Shown: piece by piece, positions 24,851-32,787 of the stretch
Layout: each line of letters opens with the position of its first letter
Numbering within the stretch: position 1 is the stretch's first letter
From: an uncultured Gammaproteobacteria bacterium
GTDB lineage: Bacteria; Pseudomonadota; Gammaproteobacteria; Pseudomonadales; Pseudohongiellaceae
Direction: 5' to 3'
DNA: 38,125 nucleotides
Assembly (NCBI GenBank): GCA_903862645.1
Contig: CAIOZF010000013.1
Location: forward strand, 1-38,125
The notes under the pieces: model-generated
Seen by the model: only the letters and a program-made list of their open reading frames with translations
What the model was told of the DNA's origin: nothing
Database searches by the model: none
Position numbers and translations under genes: made by a program

Positions 24851-25857
24851 GGAACCTGTTGAGTCTATCGATTGTGGCGGCGATTGCGGCGACTGTTATG
24901 GATGTCGCTCCGAAGGCGCTGGCCGCCGAGGGTGACGCCGCCTGGGAGATGCCCCGCACCGAATATGGCCACCCGGATCTGCAGGGTTACTGGACCAACA
25001 CCACGCTCACGCCCATTGAGCGCCCCATGGAGTTGGGTGAGAAGAAGGCCTATACCGAAGCCGAGGCGATGGAGCTGGAGAACGCCGCCCGGCAGTTCGA
25101 GCAGCAGAAAGCCGAGCCACTGGACGCCGACCGCGCCCCTCCTCCCGTGGGCGGAGCCATCGGCCAGGAAGCCGACATCAACTTCAGCGACGTGTTCACC
25201 AATGTGCTGCGGGTGCGTGGCGAGTACCGCACCTCCATGATTGTCGATCCACCAAATGGTCGCTTCCCATTCCGCGAGGATGGACGTCGTCAGGATGTCT
25301 ATGCGCAGTGGACTGCTCAGGGGCTCGGCCCCTCCGATGGCCCGGAACCACGCACACCCGGCGATCGTTGCCTGTCTCGCGGCATCCCGCCGATGACGGT
25401 GACGCCCTACAACAACAACTACCAGATCGTGCAGAACAAGGACTACGTGATGCTGATGGGCGAGATGGTGCATGACGCGCGCATCATTCGTCTCGACAAG
25501 GAGCATCTGCCCGGCACCGGCAAAACCTGGCTGGGAGACTCCGTTGGCCATTGGGAAGGCGACACGCTGGTCGTGCACACGCAGAATCTGCACCCTGAAC
25601 TTTCGCACTTTCGTCTAATCTCCACCGACAAGTTGGAACTGACCGAGCGGTTCGAAATCGTCGCCGAAAACGAAATTCTCTACACCGTCACGGTCAATGA
25701 CCCGCAGGTTTACACCCAGCCCTTCACCGAGGAGATCACCCTCATGCGCAAGGCGCCCGAGGACCTCATTTACGAATACTCCTGCCACGAGGGCAACTAC
25801 GGCCTGATGGGCATCCTGGCCGGGGCCCGGCGCCAAGAGCTGGATGCCCGCAACTGA
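24847..25857 (+). CDS. Secreted uncharacterised protein, second tandem paralog
   Basis: A 336-residue paralog of the preceding protein, coupled to it by an ATGA overlap. It has its own signal peptide (MRNLLSLSIVAAIAATVMD, ending KALAAEG). Corresponding segments are TEYGHPDLQGYWTN, VDPPNGRFPF, PGDRCLSRG, DARIIRLDKEHL, GHWEGDTLVVHTQNLHPE and YSCHEGNYGLMGILAGAR. Conserved Cys (RCL and CHEGNY) and Trp/His residues are shared by both copies, suggesting a conserved fold with a disulfide. The pair arose by tandem duplication; divergence is spread over the whole length, so it is not recent. No other genes are in the operon; a decayed region follows. Confidence 0.85.
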   Translation: MRNLLSLSIVAAIAATVMDVAPKALAAEGDAAWEMPRTEYGHPDLQGYWTNTTLTPIERPMELGEKKAYTEAEAMELENAARQFEQQKAEPLDADRAPPPVGGAIGQEADINFSDVFTNVLRVRGEYRTSMIVDPPNGRFPFREDGRRQDVYAQWTAQGLGPSDGPEPRTPGDRCLSRGIPPMTVTPYNNNYQIVQNKDYVMLMGEMVHDARIIRLDKEHLPGTGKTWLGDSVGHWEGDTLVVHTQNLHPELSHFRLISTDKLELTERFEIVAENEILYTVTVNDPQVYTQPFTEEITLMRKAPEDLIYEYSCHEGNYGLMGILAGARRQELDARN

Positions 25858-25925
25858 CACCGACCCAGCCTTTTGTGTCAGCCCGCTGCGCCAGCCGTCC
25901 TTGTCACGCTGTCTGCGGCAGGCAT

Positions 25926-26233
25926 TCAGGCTTCCGTCATGGCCGACCCGATTGCCACGTCCGAAATCGCAATGCAGGTAGAAATGCAGATGCGCTCACC
26001 CAGCAACGGGTGGGCGGTCTCGACTAGCAGATGCAGTTGTCCAGCGTCATTCTCACCGAGAAAAAGACTGTGTTCCTCCGCATAAGCCAGCACAGGCAGA
26101 ACACCGATTGGCAGCAGTTGGTCTTCATTCAGCACCATCGCCACCATTGTTCTGCTTTTTTCGGCACACCAATGTTCATTTCAGGCAATCCCAGCACGCG
26201 GGTGGTGTGGCGAAAGTTGTCGAGGAGCTGCAT
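25926..26233 (-). pseudogene. Frameshifted small gene, possibly CesT-like chaperone fold
   Basis: An ATG at 26233 with GGAG upstream reads MQLLDNFRHTTRVLGLPEMN to GVPKKAEQ, then runs into a stop; the adjacent frame continues with MVAMVLNEDQLLPIGVLPVL and HLLVETAHPLLGERICIS to a TGA at 25926. The two frames meet at a run of six A, so a single-base change there would restore about 102 codons. The joined product (N-terminal LLDNF..LGLP, then LNED and a series of short strands with HLLVETAHPL) faintly recalls the CesT/Tir chaperone fold, but this is a weak resemblance. It may be a real frameshift or an assembly error at the homopolymer. Confidence 0.4.
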
Positions 26234-26248
26234 GGACGCTCCGGGTTA

Positions 26249-26714
26249 TTAATTGTTGTTGGTCGCGAAGCAATCTGTGCTTCGCAGCACGATTCTGCCC
26301 TGCACTTTGCCCGCCTTCAAATCGGCGAGGGCTTGGGTGGCCTGCTCCAGTGGACGTTCTTCGATGCGGATCGGGGCGATACGGCCGGCACGCACGAATG
26401 CCATGAGTTCGCCCATCTCCTGCAGGCTGCCGACATAGCTGCCCTGAATGATGCGCGCATTCATCGGGATGAACGGCGGCGGGATGTTCAGCGCGCTGCC
26501 ATACAGACCCACAATCACAAGCCTGCCGCCCTTGCGCAGGCAGGACAACCCGAAACCTGTCGAGATTGAAGACGCCATCGTGCAGATGAATATCCGAGTG
26601 GCAGACGCCGCAGGCCAGCATCTTCACGAGAATCTCGGTGCCCTGCGGCACTGGCGTGGGTGACTCTTTCGCCACCAGCGCTGCGCCAGGTGTTGTCGTC
26701 TCGTATGCAATCAT
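26249..26714 (-). pseudogene. Zinc-type alcohol dehydrogenase pseudogene with internal deletion
   Basis: The N-terminus starts at 26714 and reads MIAYETTTPGAALVAKESPT and then LACGVCHSDIHLHDG, the catalytic-zinc Cys region of the medium-chain alcohol dehydrogenases. Around 26540-26575 the frame changes and the text jumps to the C-terminal part, GFGLSCLRKGGRLVIVGLYG and IQGSYVGSLQEMGELM, ending at a TAA at 26249. Only about 155 codons remain of the usual 350; the middle with the other zinc ligands and the GxGGxG nucleotide loop is gone, and the two parts are in different frames. It is therefore non-functional. It sits directly downstream of the beta-oxidation genes on the same strand. Confidence 0.85.
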
Positions 26715-26737
26715 GTCAATTGACCCAAATCCTCTCG

Positions 26738-28864
26738 CTATTCATGCGCAGTGGACCACGCGACGAACGTGCTGCCTTCCTTTGCAAGTTTTTCCAGCAG
26801 AGGCGCAGGCTTCCAGAGCTCGGCGCCCTGTTCGTCGCACTGTTCATCACGGAAGCCGCAGATGCTGTCATAGACATTCTTGAGGCCGACTTCATCGGCA
26901 TAGAACATCGGGCCACCCCTGGCGCTCGGGAAGGCATAGCCGTAGACGTAGACAATGTCGATATCACCCGGACGCTGGGCGATGCCTTCCTCCAGAATCA
27001 ACGCGCCCTCGTTGATCAGCGGATACATCAGCCGCGCCACAATCTCATCGTTGCTGATCTCGCGGCGCTGGATGCCGAATTTTTCCGCATGCGCCTTGAT
27101 CAGCGCGTCCACTTCGGGATCAGGTATGCGGGCACGGGTCTGCGGATCGTACTGGTAATAACCGGCACCGGATTTCTGACCCAGCCGTCCCATTTCCACG
27201 AGTGCAGAGGCGACGCTGTGAGTGCGAGGGTCGATCTTGTCGCCCGCCGCTGCGCGTGCCTGCCGAGCCTTGTAGCCGACGTCGAGGCCAGCGAGGTCGC
27301 CCATCGCCAGCGGCCCCATCGCCATGCCGAAGTCTTCGGCGGCGGCATCGATCTGCGCGGGGCTGGCGCCGTCGAGCAGCAACAGTTGCGCCTGCCGACC
27401 GTAGCCGCCGAGCATGCGATTGCCGATGAAGCCATAGCACACGCGTGAGAGCGCACATACCTTGCCGATCTTCTTGCCGATCTGCATGGCGGTGGCCAGC
27501 ACGTCATCGGCTGTCTTGGCGCCACGTACCACTTCCAGCAATTTCATCACGTTGGCGGGGCTGAAGAAGTGCATGCCGAGCACATCCTGCGGGCGCTTGG
27601 TGGCGGCGGCGATATCATCGACATTCTGGTACGAGGTGTTGGTGGCCATGATGGCGCCGGGCTTGCACACCGCGTCCAGTTTCGCGAACACCTCTTTCTT
27701 GATGTCCGGATTCTCGAACACCGCCTCAATCACCAGATCGACATCGGCCAGGTCCGAGTAAGACGTAGTACCGTTGATCAGCGTCAGGCGCTGCGCCATC
27801 TCCGCCTCGCTCATCTTGCCCTTCTGCACGGTGATGCTGTAATTCTTGCGGATGATGCCGAGCCCGCGCGCCAGCGCCTCGTCGTTGATCTCCAGCATGG
27901 TGACCGGGATGCCGACATTGGCGAAGCACATGGCGATGCCGCCGCCCATGGTGCCGCCGCCGATGATGGCGACGCGCCTGATGTCGCGCACCGGGGTGTT
28001 GGCGGGCAGGTCCTTGATCTTCGCGGCTTCACGCTCGGCGAAGAAGACGTGACGCATGGCGCGCGACTGGGAAGACTGCAGGCATTCGACAAACAGCTCG
28101 CGCTCCACCTGCAGTCCCTGCTCCATCGGCATCCGCGCCGCCGCTTCCACACAACTGACGATGCGATCGGGCGCGATCTGACCACGGGCACGCTGTGCCA
28201 GTTTCTGGCGGTAATTCTCAAAGAATCCCGGCTCCAGCAACGACGCATCAATGGTGATGTCGCGGATGCGCTTGAGCGGGGCGCCAGATTCGACCAGGTC
28301 GTGGGCATAACGAATGGCGCCGGAGCGCAGATCGCCCTCGATCACCTCGTCGATCAGATTCATGTCACTGGCCTCGGCGGCGCTGATGGGATTGCCGCTG
28401 GTGATCAGCTCCAGCGCCGCCTTCACACCGGCGACACGGGGCACACGCTGCGTGCCACCGGCGCCCGGCAGAATGCCCAGCTTCACCTCGGGCAAGCCGA
28501 CCTTCGCGGACGCCACCGCACAACGGTAATGACAGGCCAGTGAGGTCTCGAAGCCGCCGCCCAGTGCCGTGCCGTGAATCGCGGCCACGATCAGCTTGCG
28601 GGAATTCTCCAGCGTGATCAGCACCTCGGGCAGCGAGGGCGACAGGGGCGGCTTGCCGAACTCGGTGATGTCCGCTCCGGCAATAAACGTGCGGCCGGCA
28701 CAGATCAGCACGAGGGCTTCACTGGCATCGCTCTGGGCCGCCGTCACCGCTGCCTGCAGCCCTGCGCGCAGCGCCTGCGAGAGAGCGTTGACCGGCGGGT
28801 TGTTCACGGTGATAACGCCGATGTTGTCGATGATTTCGTAGCTGACGACTGCTGTGTTAATCAT
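26738..28864 (-). CDS. Bifunctional enoyl-CoA hydratase / 3-hydroxyacyl-CoA dehydrogenase (FadJ/MFE1-like)
   Basis: A 708-residue cytoplasmic beta-oxidation enzyme that hydrates trans-2-enoyl-CoA and then oxidises L-3-hydroxyacyl-CoA with NAD. Residues 1 to about 190 are a crotonase domain, with both catalytic Glu: GTALGGGFE and LPEVKLGILPGAGG. From about residue 293 comes the dehydrogenase: RRVAIIGGGTMGGGIAMCF is the NAD loop, ATNTSYQNVDDIA and LGMHFFSPANVMKLLEVV hold the catalytic Ser/Asn/His/Glu region, and two helical dimer domains follow. Length matches the single-chain peroxisomal MFE1/FadJ group. The start at 28864 has GAGGAA upstream. It follows the thiolase gene by 48 bases, forming an operon. 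Confidence 0.95.
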   Translation of the reverse strand: MINTAVVSYEIIDNIGVITVNNPPVNALSQALRAGLQAAVTAAQSDASEALVLICAGRTFIAGADITEFGKPPLSPSLPEVLITLENSRKLIVAAIHGTALGGGFETSLACHYRCAVASAKVGLPEVKLGILPGAGGTQRVPRVAGVKAALELITSGNPISAAEASDMNLIDEVIEGDLRSGAIRYAHDLVESGAPLKRIRDITIDASLLEPGFFENYRQKLAQRARGQIAPDRIVSCVEAAARMPMEQGLQVERELFVECLQSSQSRAMRHVFFAEREAAKIKDLPANTPVRDIRRVAIIGGGTMGGGIAMCFANVGIPVTMLEINDEALARGLGIIRKNYSITVQKGKMSEAEMAQRLTLINGTTSYSDLADVDLVIEAVFENPDIKKEVFAKLDAVCKPGAIMATNTSYQNVDDIAAATKRPQDVLGMHFFSPANVMKLLEVVRGAKTADDVLATAMQIGKKIGKVCALSRVCYGFIGNRMLGGYGRQAQLLLLDGASPAQIDAAAEDFGMAMGPLAMGDLAGLDVGYKARQARAAAGDKIDPRTHSVASALVEMGRLGQKSGAGYYQYDPQTRARIPDPEVDALIKAHAEKFGIQRREISNDEIVARLMYPLINEGALILEEGIAQRPGDIDIVYVYGYAFPSARGGPMFYADEVGLKNVYDSICGFRDEQCDEQGAELWKPAPLLEKLAKEGSTFVAWSTAHE

Positions 28865-28912
28865 GCCTGTTCCTCGTTTTTTGAATTCGTATTTGTATGA
28901 GCTTGCTCTTCC

Positions 28913-30127
28913 TCAATCCAGCCGTTCGATGATTGCCGCTACACCCTGCCCGATGCCGATGCACAAACTTACCAGCGCATAACGTCCACCGCTGCGCTCC
29001 AACGCCCTCACAGTGCTCAGCGCGATGCGCGCACCGGAGGCACCCAGCGGATGCCCTATGGCGATGGCGCCGCCGTTCGGATTGACGCGCGGGTCATCAA
29101 ACGCGACGCCCAGCAGTTGCAAGCAACCCAGCACCTGCGTGGCGAAGGCCTCGTTGATCTCGATGATGTCCATGTCCGCCAATGTCAGACCGGCACGGGC
29201 CAGCGCCTTGCGCCCCGCGAATACCGGACCAAGACCCATCACGCGCGGCTCCACGCCGGCGATGGCACCGGCCACGATGCGGGCACGCGGCCGGGCGCCG
29301 TATTGCTCGCCTATGGCGCGATTGCCGATGATCAGGGCGGCGGCACCGTCATTGATCCCCGAGGCGTTGCCTGCCGTCACGACACCACCCTCGAACAAGG
29401 GCTTCAACCCGGACAAGACCTGCAGTGTGGAATCGGGGCGTGGGTGCTCGTCTGCGGTGATCTGCAGCGGAGGCTGCTTGCGGCCCTGGGGCACGGCGGT
29501 GGCGATGATCTCGTCGCGGAAGAAACCGGCGGCGCGCGCGGCCTCGTATCTGGCCTGCGAAGCAGCGGCAAAGTTATCGCTGTCGGCACGGGAGATGCCG
29601 AGCTCAAGGGCGATATTGTCAGCCGTCTGTGGCATGGTGTCGGCGCCGAAGGTCGCTGCCAACAAAGGATTGGTGAAACGCGCACCGAGGGTGCTGTCGG
29701 CGAGTTGCTGCCCGCGGTCATAAGCTGATGTTGCCTTGGAGAGAATCAGGGGTGCCCGGCTCATGGACTCCACACCACCAGCCAGAAAAAGCTGACCTTC
29801 ACCACTCTTGACGCCTCGGGCGGCATCCAGCACCGCTGCCAGCCCAGAGCCACACAGTCGGTTCACCGTAAGCCCCGCTACCGAGGTCGGCATGCCCGCC
29901 AGCAGCGCAGCGAAACGTCCAACGTTACGACAATCTTCTCCGGCCTGGTTGGTGTTACCCATGATGACGTCTTCATAGGCTGCCCCAGGAAAGGGGTTGC
30001 GGCCGACGACCGACCTGATGATATGGGCCAGCAGATCATCAGGTCGCACGGGAGCCAGTGCCCCACCCTGTCGTCCAAACGCACTTCTGCCGCCGTCGTA
30101 AATACAGGCGTCTATGTTACCGGTCAT
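28913..30127 (-). CDS. Thiolase (acetyl-CoA acyltransferase)
   Basis: A 404-residue cytoplasmic thiolase that cleaves 3-ketoacyl-CoA with CoA (degradative direction), closing the cycle opened by the neighbouring bifunctional enzyme. Catalytic residues are in place: Cys92 in NRLCGSGL, the His of GHPLGASGAR (about residue 360), and Cys in SLCIGIGQG (about 390). Family marks also include GGVESMSRAPL and NASGINDGAAALII and IEINEAFA. The profile is closer to PcaF/PaaJ-type 3-oxoadipyl or medium-chain thiolases than to biosynthetic PhaA, but chain length cannot be fixed. First gene of a two-gene unit with the bifunctional enzyme. The start at 30127 has AGAGAG a few bases upstream. Confidence 0.95.
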   Translation of the reverse strand: MTGNIDACIYDGGRSAFGRQGGALAPVRPDDLLAHIIRSVVGRNPFPGAAYEDVIMGNTNQAGEDCRNVGRFAALLAGMPTSVAGLTVNRLCGSGLAAVLDAARGVKSGEGQLFLAGGVESMSRAPLILSKATSAYDRGQQLADSTLGARFTNPLLAATFGADTMPQTADNIALELGISRADSDNFAAASQARYEAARAAGFFRDEIIATAVPQGRKQPPLQITADEHPRPDSTLQVLSGLKPLFEGGVVTAGNASGINDGAAALIIGNRAIGEQYGARPRARIVAGAIAGVEPRVMGLGPVFAGRKALARAGLTLADMDIIEINEAFATQVLGCLQLLGVAFDDPRVNPNGGAIAIGHPLGASGARIALSTVRALERSGGRYALVSLCIGIGQGVAAIIERLD

Positions 30128-30254
30128 CGCTCACTCTCTTTTGTTCTCAAACACTGCTGGTGGTAGGGAGGCACAGCGTAGCACAGGGGCTTAAACGGGT
30201 GGAATTCGCTTCAGCGAGTCTTTAAGCTGCGCCACAACTATCGCTGAGAACGAG

Positions 30255-30554
30255 ATGATTCGTGATCAGGAAATTCTGGATCAGCTGGTCTATCTGGTGG
30301 ATCGCTTTGTAAAGGAACGTTTGATCCAAGCCGAGCAACAGGTCGCGGAAGATTTGCGCATTCCCGACGACATCGTGCGGAAGATGAAGGACCTTGGCCT
30401 GTTCGGCATGACGATCCCGGAAGGGTACGGCGGTCTCGGATTGACCATGGAGGAGGAGATCCACGTCGCCATGAAGCTGGGGCTGACTATCGGACTTCTG
30501 CCACGCAGTGAAAGTGTGCTGAACAGGATGTTGACGAGCGAGGAATCGCAGTAA
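30255..30554 (+). pseudogene. Truncated acyl-CoA dehydrogenase, N-terminal fragment
   Basis: A 99-codon open frame. Residues 1 to about 75, with VDRFVKERLIQAEQQVAEDL and KDLGLFGMTIPEGYGGLGLT, are the N-terminal helical domain of an acyl-CoA dehydrogenase; the normal length is about 380-400 residues. After IHVAMKLGLT the sequence becomes unrelated and stops at 30554. The FAD- and substrate-binding domains and the catalytic Glu are missing, so it cannot be active. It is divergent from the thiolase, which would fit an original fatty-acid degradation cluster. Confidence 0.8.
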
Positions 30555-30591
30555 GCCAGCCAGACTCACCCGACGAGCACACCTCATACTC

Positions 30592-30672
30592 CTAGTCCAG
30601 CCTCACCACACGCAGCCGCAGCCGCAGCGCATTGAAGATGACACTCCCCGAAGCAAGGGCCTTGGCTGCTGC
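30592..30672 (-). pseudogene. C-terminal scrap of a heavy-metal P-type ATPase
   Basis: On the minus strand, 26 codons read AAAKALASGSVIFNALRLRL followed by RVVRLD and a TAG (30592-30594). This is the typical last helix and end of CopA/CtpA-type metal P-type ATPases. The rest of the gene is missing; the fragment ends at the junction with transposase sequence near 30672. It probably belonged to the copper locus now located at 33-38 kb. Confidence 0.5.
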
Positions 30673-30731
30673 AAATCCTTGCGCCCCTGCAGGTTAACCC
30701 CCAGCGCCAGGTAAATCGCTTTGTTGCTAAC
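30672..30731 (-). mobile_element. IS256-type transposase fragment
   Basis: On the minus strand, codons read VSNKAIYLALGVNLQGRKDL, which matches the conserved segment before the second catalytic region of IS256-family (mutator) transposases. Only about 20 codons are clear; both sides run into unrelated sequence. No terminal inverted repeats or other part of the element were found, so it is a relic, but it shows that a mobile element took part in reshuffling this area. Confidence 0.6.
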
Positions 30732-30734
30732 CTG

Positions 30735-30960
30735 TTTCGCTTTACGCCCTGTATGCCGCCTTTCCAGATTGCCGACGATCCTGACCATAGCTTTCGTAAC
30801 AATGCCCGAGTCGCGGAGATAGTCGAAATCTATCGCTTCGACAGCGACCGGCAATTACCGCCAAATTGGGAAGGAAAGAGCGCTAGCCTTATAACAACAA
30901 CAGCCATAACATGGAACTCAATGGCATCACCTCAGGACAAAGCAAAAACAGGAACACGCA
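30735..30960. other. Region between transposase scrap and methylase fragment
   Basis: About 230 bases without a recognised gene. The minus-strand frame of the transposase scrap continues upstream to 30854 with residues such as IDFDYLRDSGIVTKAMVRIV, which look protein-like but unrecognised. The last 60 bases are AT-rich and could hold the promoter of the following open frame. Confidence 0.35.
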
Positions 30961-31295
30961 TGGCCGTCAAAAAATCCGATCTCTACTCCTCTCTATGGGC
31001 CTCGTGCGACGAACTTCGCGGTGGCATGGATGCCAGTCAGGACAAGGACTATGTCCTGTTCATGCTGTTCATCGACCGGATCAAGACTTCGGCAATGGCC
31101 ACCGGCCCGGTGACCCCGGCTATCGACGCACAACTCAACGAGCGACAGCAGAAAGCTATGGCTGAGGTGCTGGGCATTGCCTATGACACTGCCAATCGCG
31201 ATTTGATTGGATTGGGGGGGCTAAAGTTACTCGAGCGGACCGGCCGGGGCCGCGCTTCGAAGTATGTTCCATTCGAAGAAAAAGGGCGTTTATGA
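30961..31295 (+). pseudogene. Chimera of type I methylase (HsdM) N-terminus and a winged-helix tail
   Basis: A 110-codon frame starting at ATG 30961 with AGGA upstream. Residues 1 to about 42 (KKSDLYSSLWASCDELRGGM then KDYVLFMLFIDRIK) are the very conserved start of type I restriction-modification methylase subunits, normally over 480 residues. From about residue 57 the text changes to QLNERQQKAMAEVLG and then DTANRDLIGLGGLKLLERTG with RGRASKYV, a winged-helix tail such as that closing AlbA_2/Fic-type regulators. All methyltransferase motifs are missing. It is a fusion relic; whether the short product is made or has any DNA-binding role is unknown. The next gene starts 76 bases further on. 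Confidence 0.65.
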
Positions 31296-31336
31296 ATCTT
31301 CCGACAATCTTCCGACAAACCGCCGGAATCTTCCGA
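31295..31336. repeat. Short direct repeats before the AlbA_2 gene
   Basis: AATCTTCCGAC occurs at 31295-31305 and 31306-31316, and AATCTTCCGA again at 31327-31336. In the frame of the following gene this reads as an Asn-Leu-Pro type repeat (NLPTN, NLPNR), a linker seen between regulatory domains of AlbA_2/Fic-associated proteins. It suggests that the wing-helix scrap and repeats are the remains of a related duplicated gene. Confidence 0.5.
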
Positions 31337-31371
31337 ACCGTAGAAAACCATACCGGCAGGAGGCGCCTCGT

Positions 31372-32787
31372 ATGAAAGAAACCCAGCAGATCGAGTGGGA
31401 GGAGACCTGGCGGGACGAGTTCCTGAAATGGATCTGCGGTTTCGCCAATGCCGAGGGCGGCGTGCTGCACATTGGTCGCAATGATCAGGGCGTGGTCTCG
31501 GGAGTGCCGAATGCGGGGCGGCTGCTGGAAGAGATTCCGAACCGGGTGCGCGACATCCTCGGCATCATCGTGGAGGTGAACCTGCGGGAAGAGGGCGGCA
31601 AGGACTATCTGGAGATTGTCGTCGAGGCCTACCCGTATCCGGTCAGCTACAAGGGCGAGTATCACCTGCGCAGCGGCAGCACCAAGCAGGAGCTGAAAGG
31701 CGCGGCGCTATCGCGTTTTTTGCTCACGAAGCAGGGGCTGCGTTGGGATGGCGTGCCGATTCCACGACTGACGCTGGGAGACTGCAACCCCGCTGCCCTG
31801 CAATGGTTCAGAGACAAGGCCGCGAAGAGCGGGCGCGTGGATGAGCAGGTGCTGGCCGATAGCGACACCGCGCTGTTGGCTAGCCTACAACTGGGAGACG
31901 GCGAGCATCTCAAGCGGGCCGCTGCCTTGCTGTTTGGCAGGGAGCCGGAACGGTTTGTGCAGGGGGCGTTTATCAAGTTGGGCTTTTTCATTACCGACGA
32001 TGACCTGCGCTACCAGGACGAAATTCATGGCGATTTGTTTTTGCAGGTGGAAAAGGCGCTGGACATACTGCGCGCCAAGTATCTCAAGGCCTACATCAGC
32101 TACGAGGGCTTGCAGCGGCTGGAAACCTTTTTGTTCCCTATGCCCGCCTTGCGCGAGGCCCTGCTCAATGCGGTGATGCACAAGGACTATAGCAGCGGCA
32201 TTCCGATTCAGATTAGCGTCTATGAGCATCAGATCGTGCTGTGGAACGCAGGCCAGTTGCCCGAACGCTGGACGCTGGAAAAATTGCTGGGCAAGCATCC
32301 GTCACATCCTTTCAACCCCTTGCTGGCATCGGCGTTTTTCCGCGCGGGCTATGTGGAGTCCTGGGGGCGCGGTATCGAGAAAATACGCCGGGAATGCGCG
32401 AACCACGATGCACCTCCACCGCTTTTTGACACCAGCATGTCGGGGCTGATGCTGACCTTCAAGGCCAATCCGGTACATCTGGCAGCGGCGTTAGGCGAAA
32501 AATCGGCGAGCGCGTTGTTGAAATTGCCAGGGGAGGTCGTACAGCCAGAGTCACGGCCAGGGTCGCGGCCAGAGTCGCTGGAGTTGAGGGTGCTGGCGAT
32601 GTTGGTGAGCGAAGCATTGTCGAAAGCCGAGATATCCTCCCGCCTGGGACAGAGGCAAGTTTCCGGCCAACTGAATAAGGTCATACGCCGGTTGCTGGCT
32701 GATCGCAATATTGAATACACAATACCGGGCAAGCCCGGCAGCCGACTGCAAAAATATCGTCGACGAACCCTTGACAGAGATGTGTGA
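31372..32787 (+). CDS. AlbA_2 (Schlafen-like) domain ATP-binding protein
   Basis: A 471-residue cytoplasmic protein. The ATG at 31372 is preferred for CAGGAGG eight bases upstream. Residues 1 to about 115 form the AlbA_2 domain: QQIEWEETWRDEFLKWICGF then ANAEGGVLHIGRNDQG. About residues 240-350 form a GHKL ATPase-like domain: FPMPALREALLNAVMHKDYS with the N-box Asn, GQLPERWTLEKL, and YVESWGRGIEKIRREC. A Pro/Glu/Ser/Arg repeat (PESRPGSRPESLELRVL) leads to a C-terminal winged helix (about 425-460). Such proteins are often annotated as transcriptional regulators or RecG-like helicases, and some occur in defence islands; the biochemical role is unsettled. It is the only intact gene among several fragments. 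Confidence 0.88.
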   Translation: MKETQQIEWEETWRDEFLKWICGFANAEGGVLHIGRNDQGVVSGVPNAGRLLEEIPNRVRDILGIIVEVNLREEGGKDYLEIVVEAYPYPVSYKGEYHLRSGSTKQELKGAALSRFLLTKQGLRWDGVPIPRLTLGDCNPAALQWFRDKAAKSGRVDEQVLADSDTALLASLQLGDGEHLKRAAALLFGREPERFVQGAFIKLGFFITDDDLRYQDEIHGDLFLQVEKALDILRAKYLKAYISYEGLQRLETFLFPMPALREALLNAVMHKDYSSGIPIQISVYEHQIVLWNAGQLPERWTLEKLLGKHPSHPFNPLLASAFFRAGYVESWGRGIEKIRRECANHDAPPPLFDTSMSGLMLTFKANPVHLAAALGEKSASALLKLPGEVVQPESRPGSRPESLELRVLAMLVSEALSKAEISSRLGQRQVSGQLNKVIRRLLADRNIEYTIPGKPGSRLQKYRRRTLDRDV

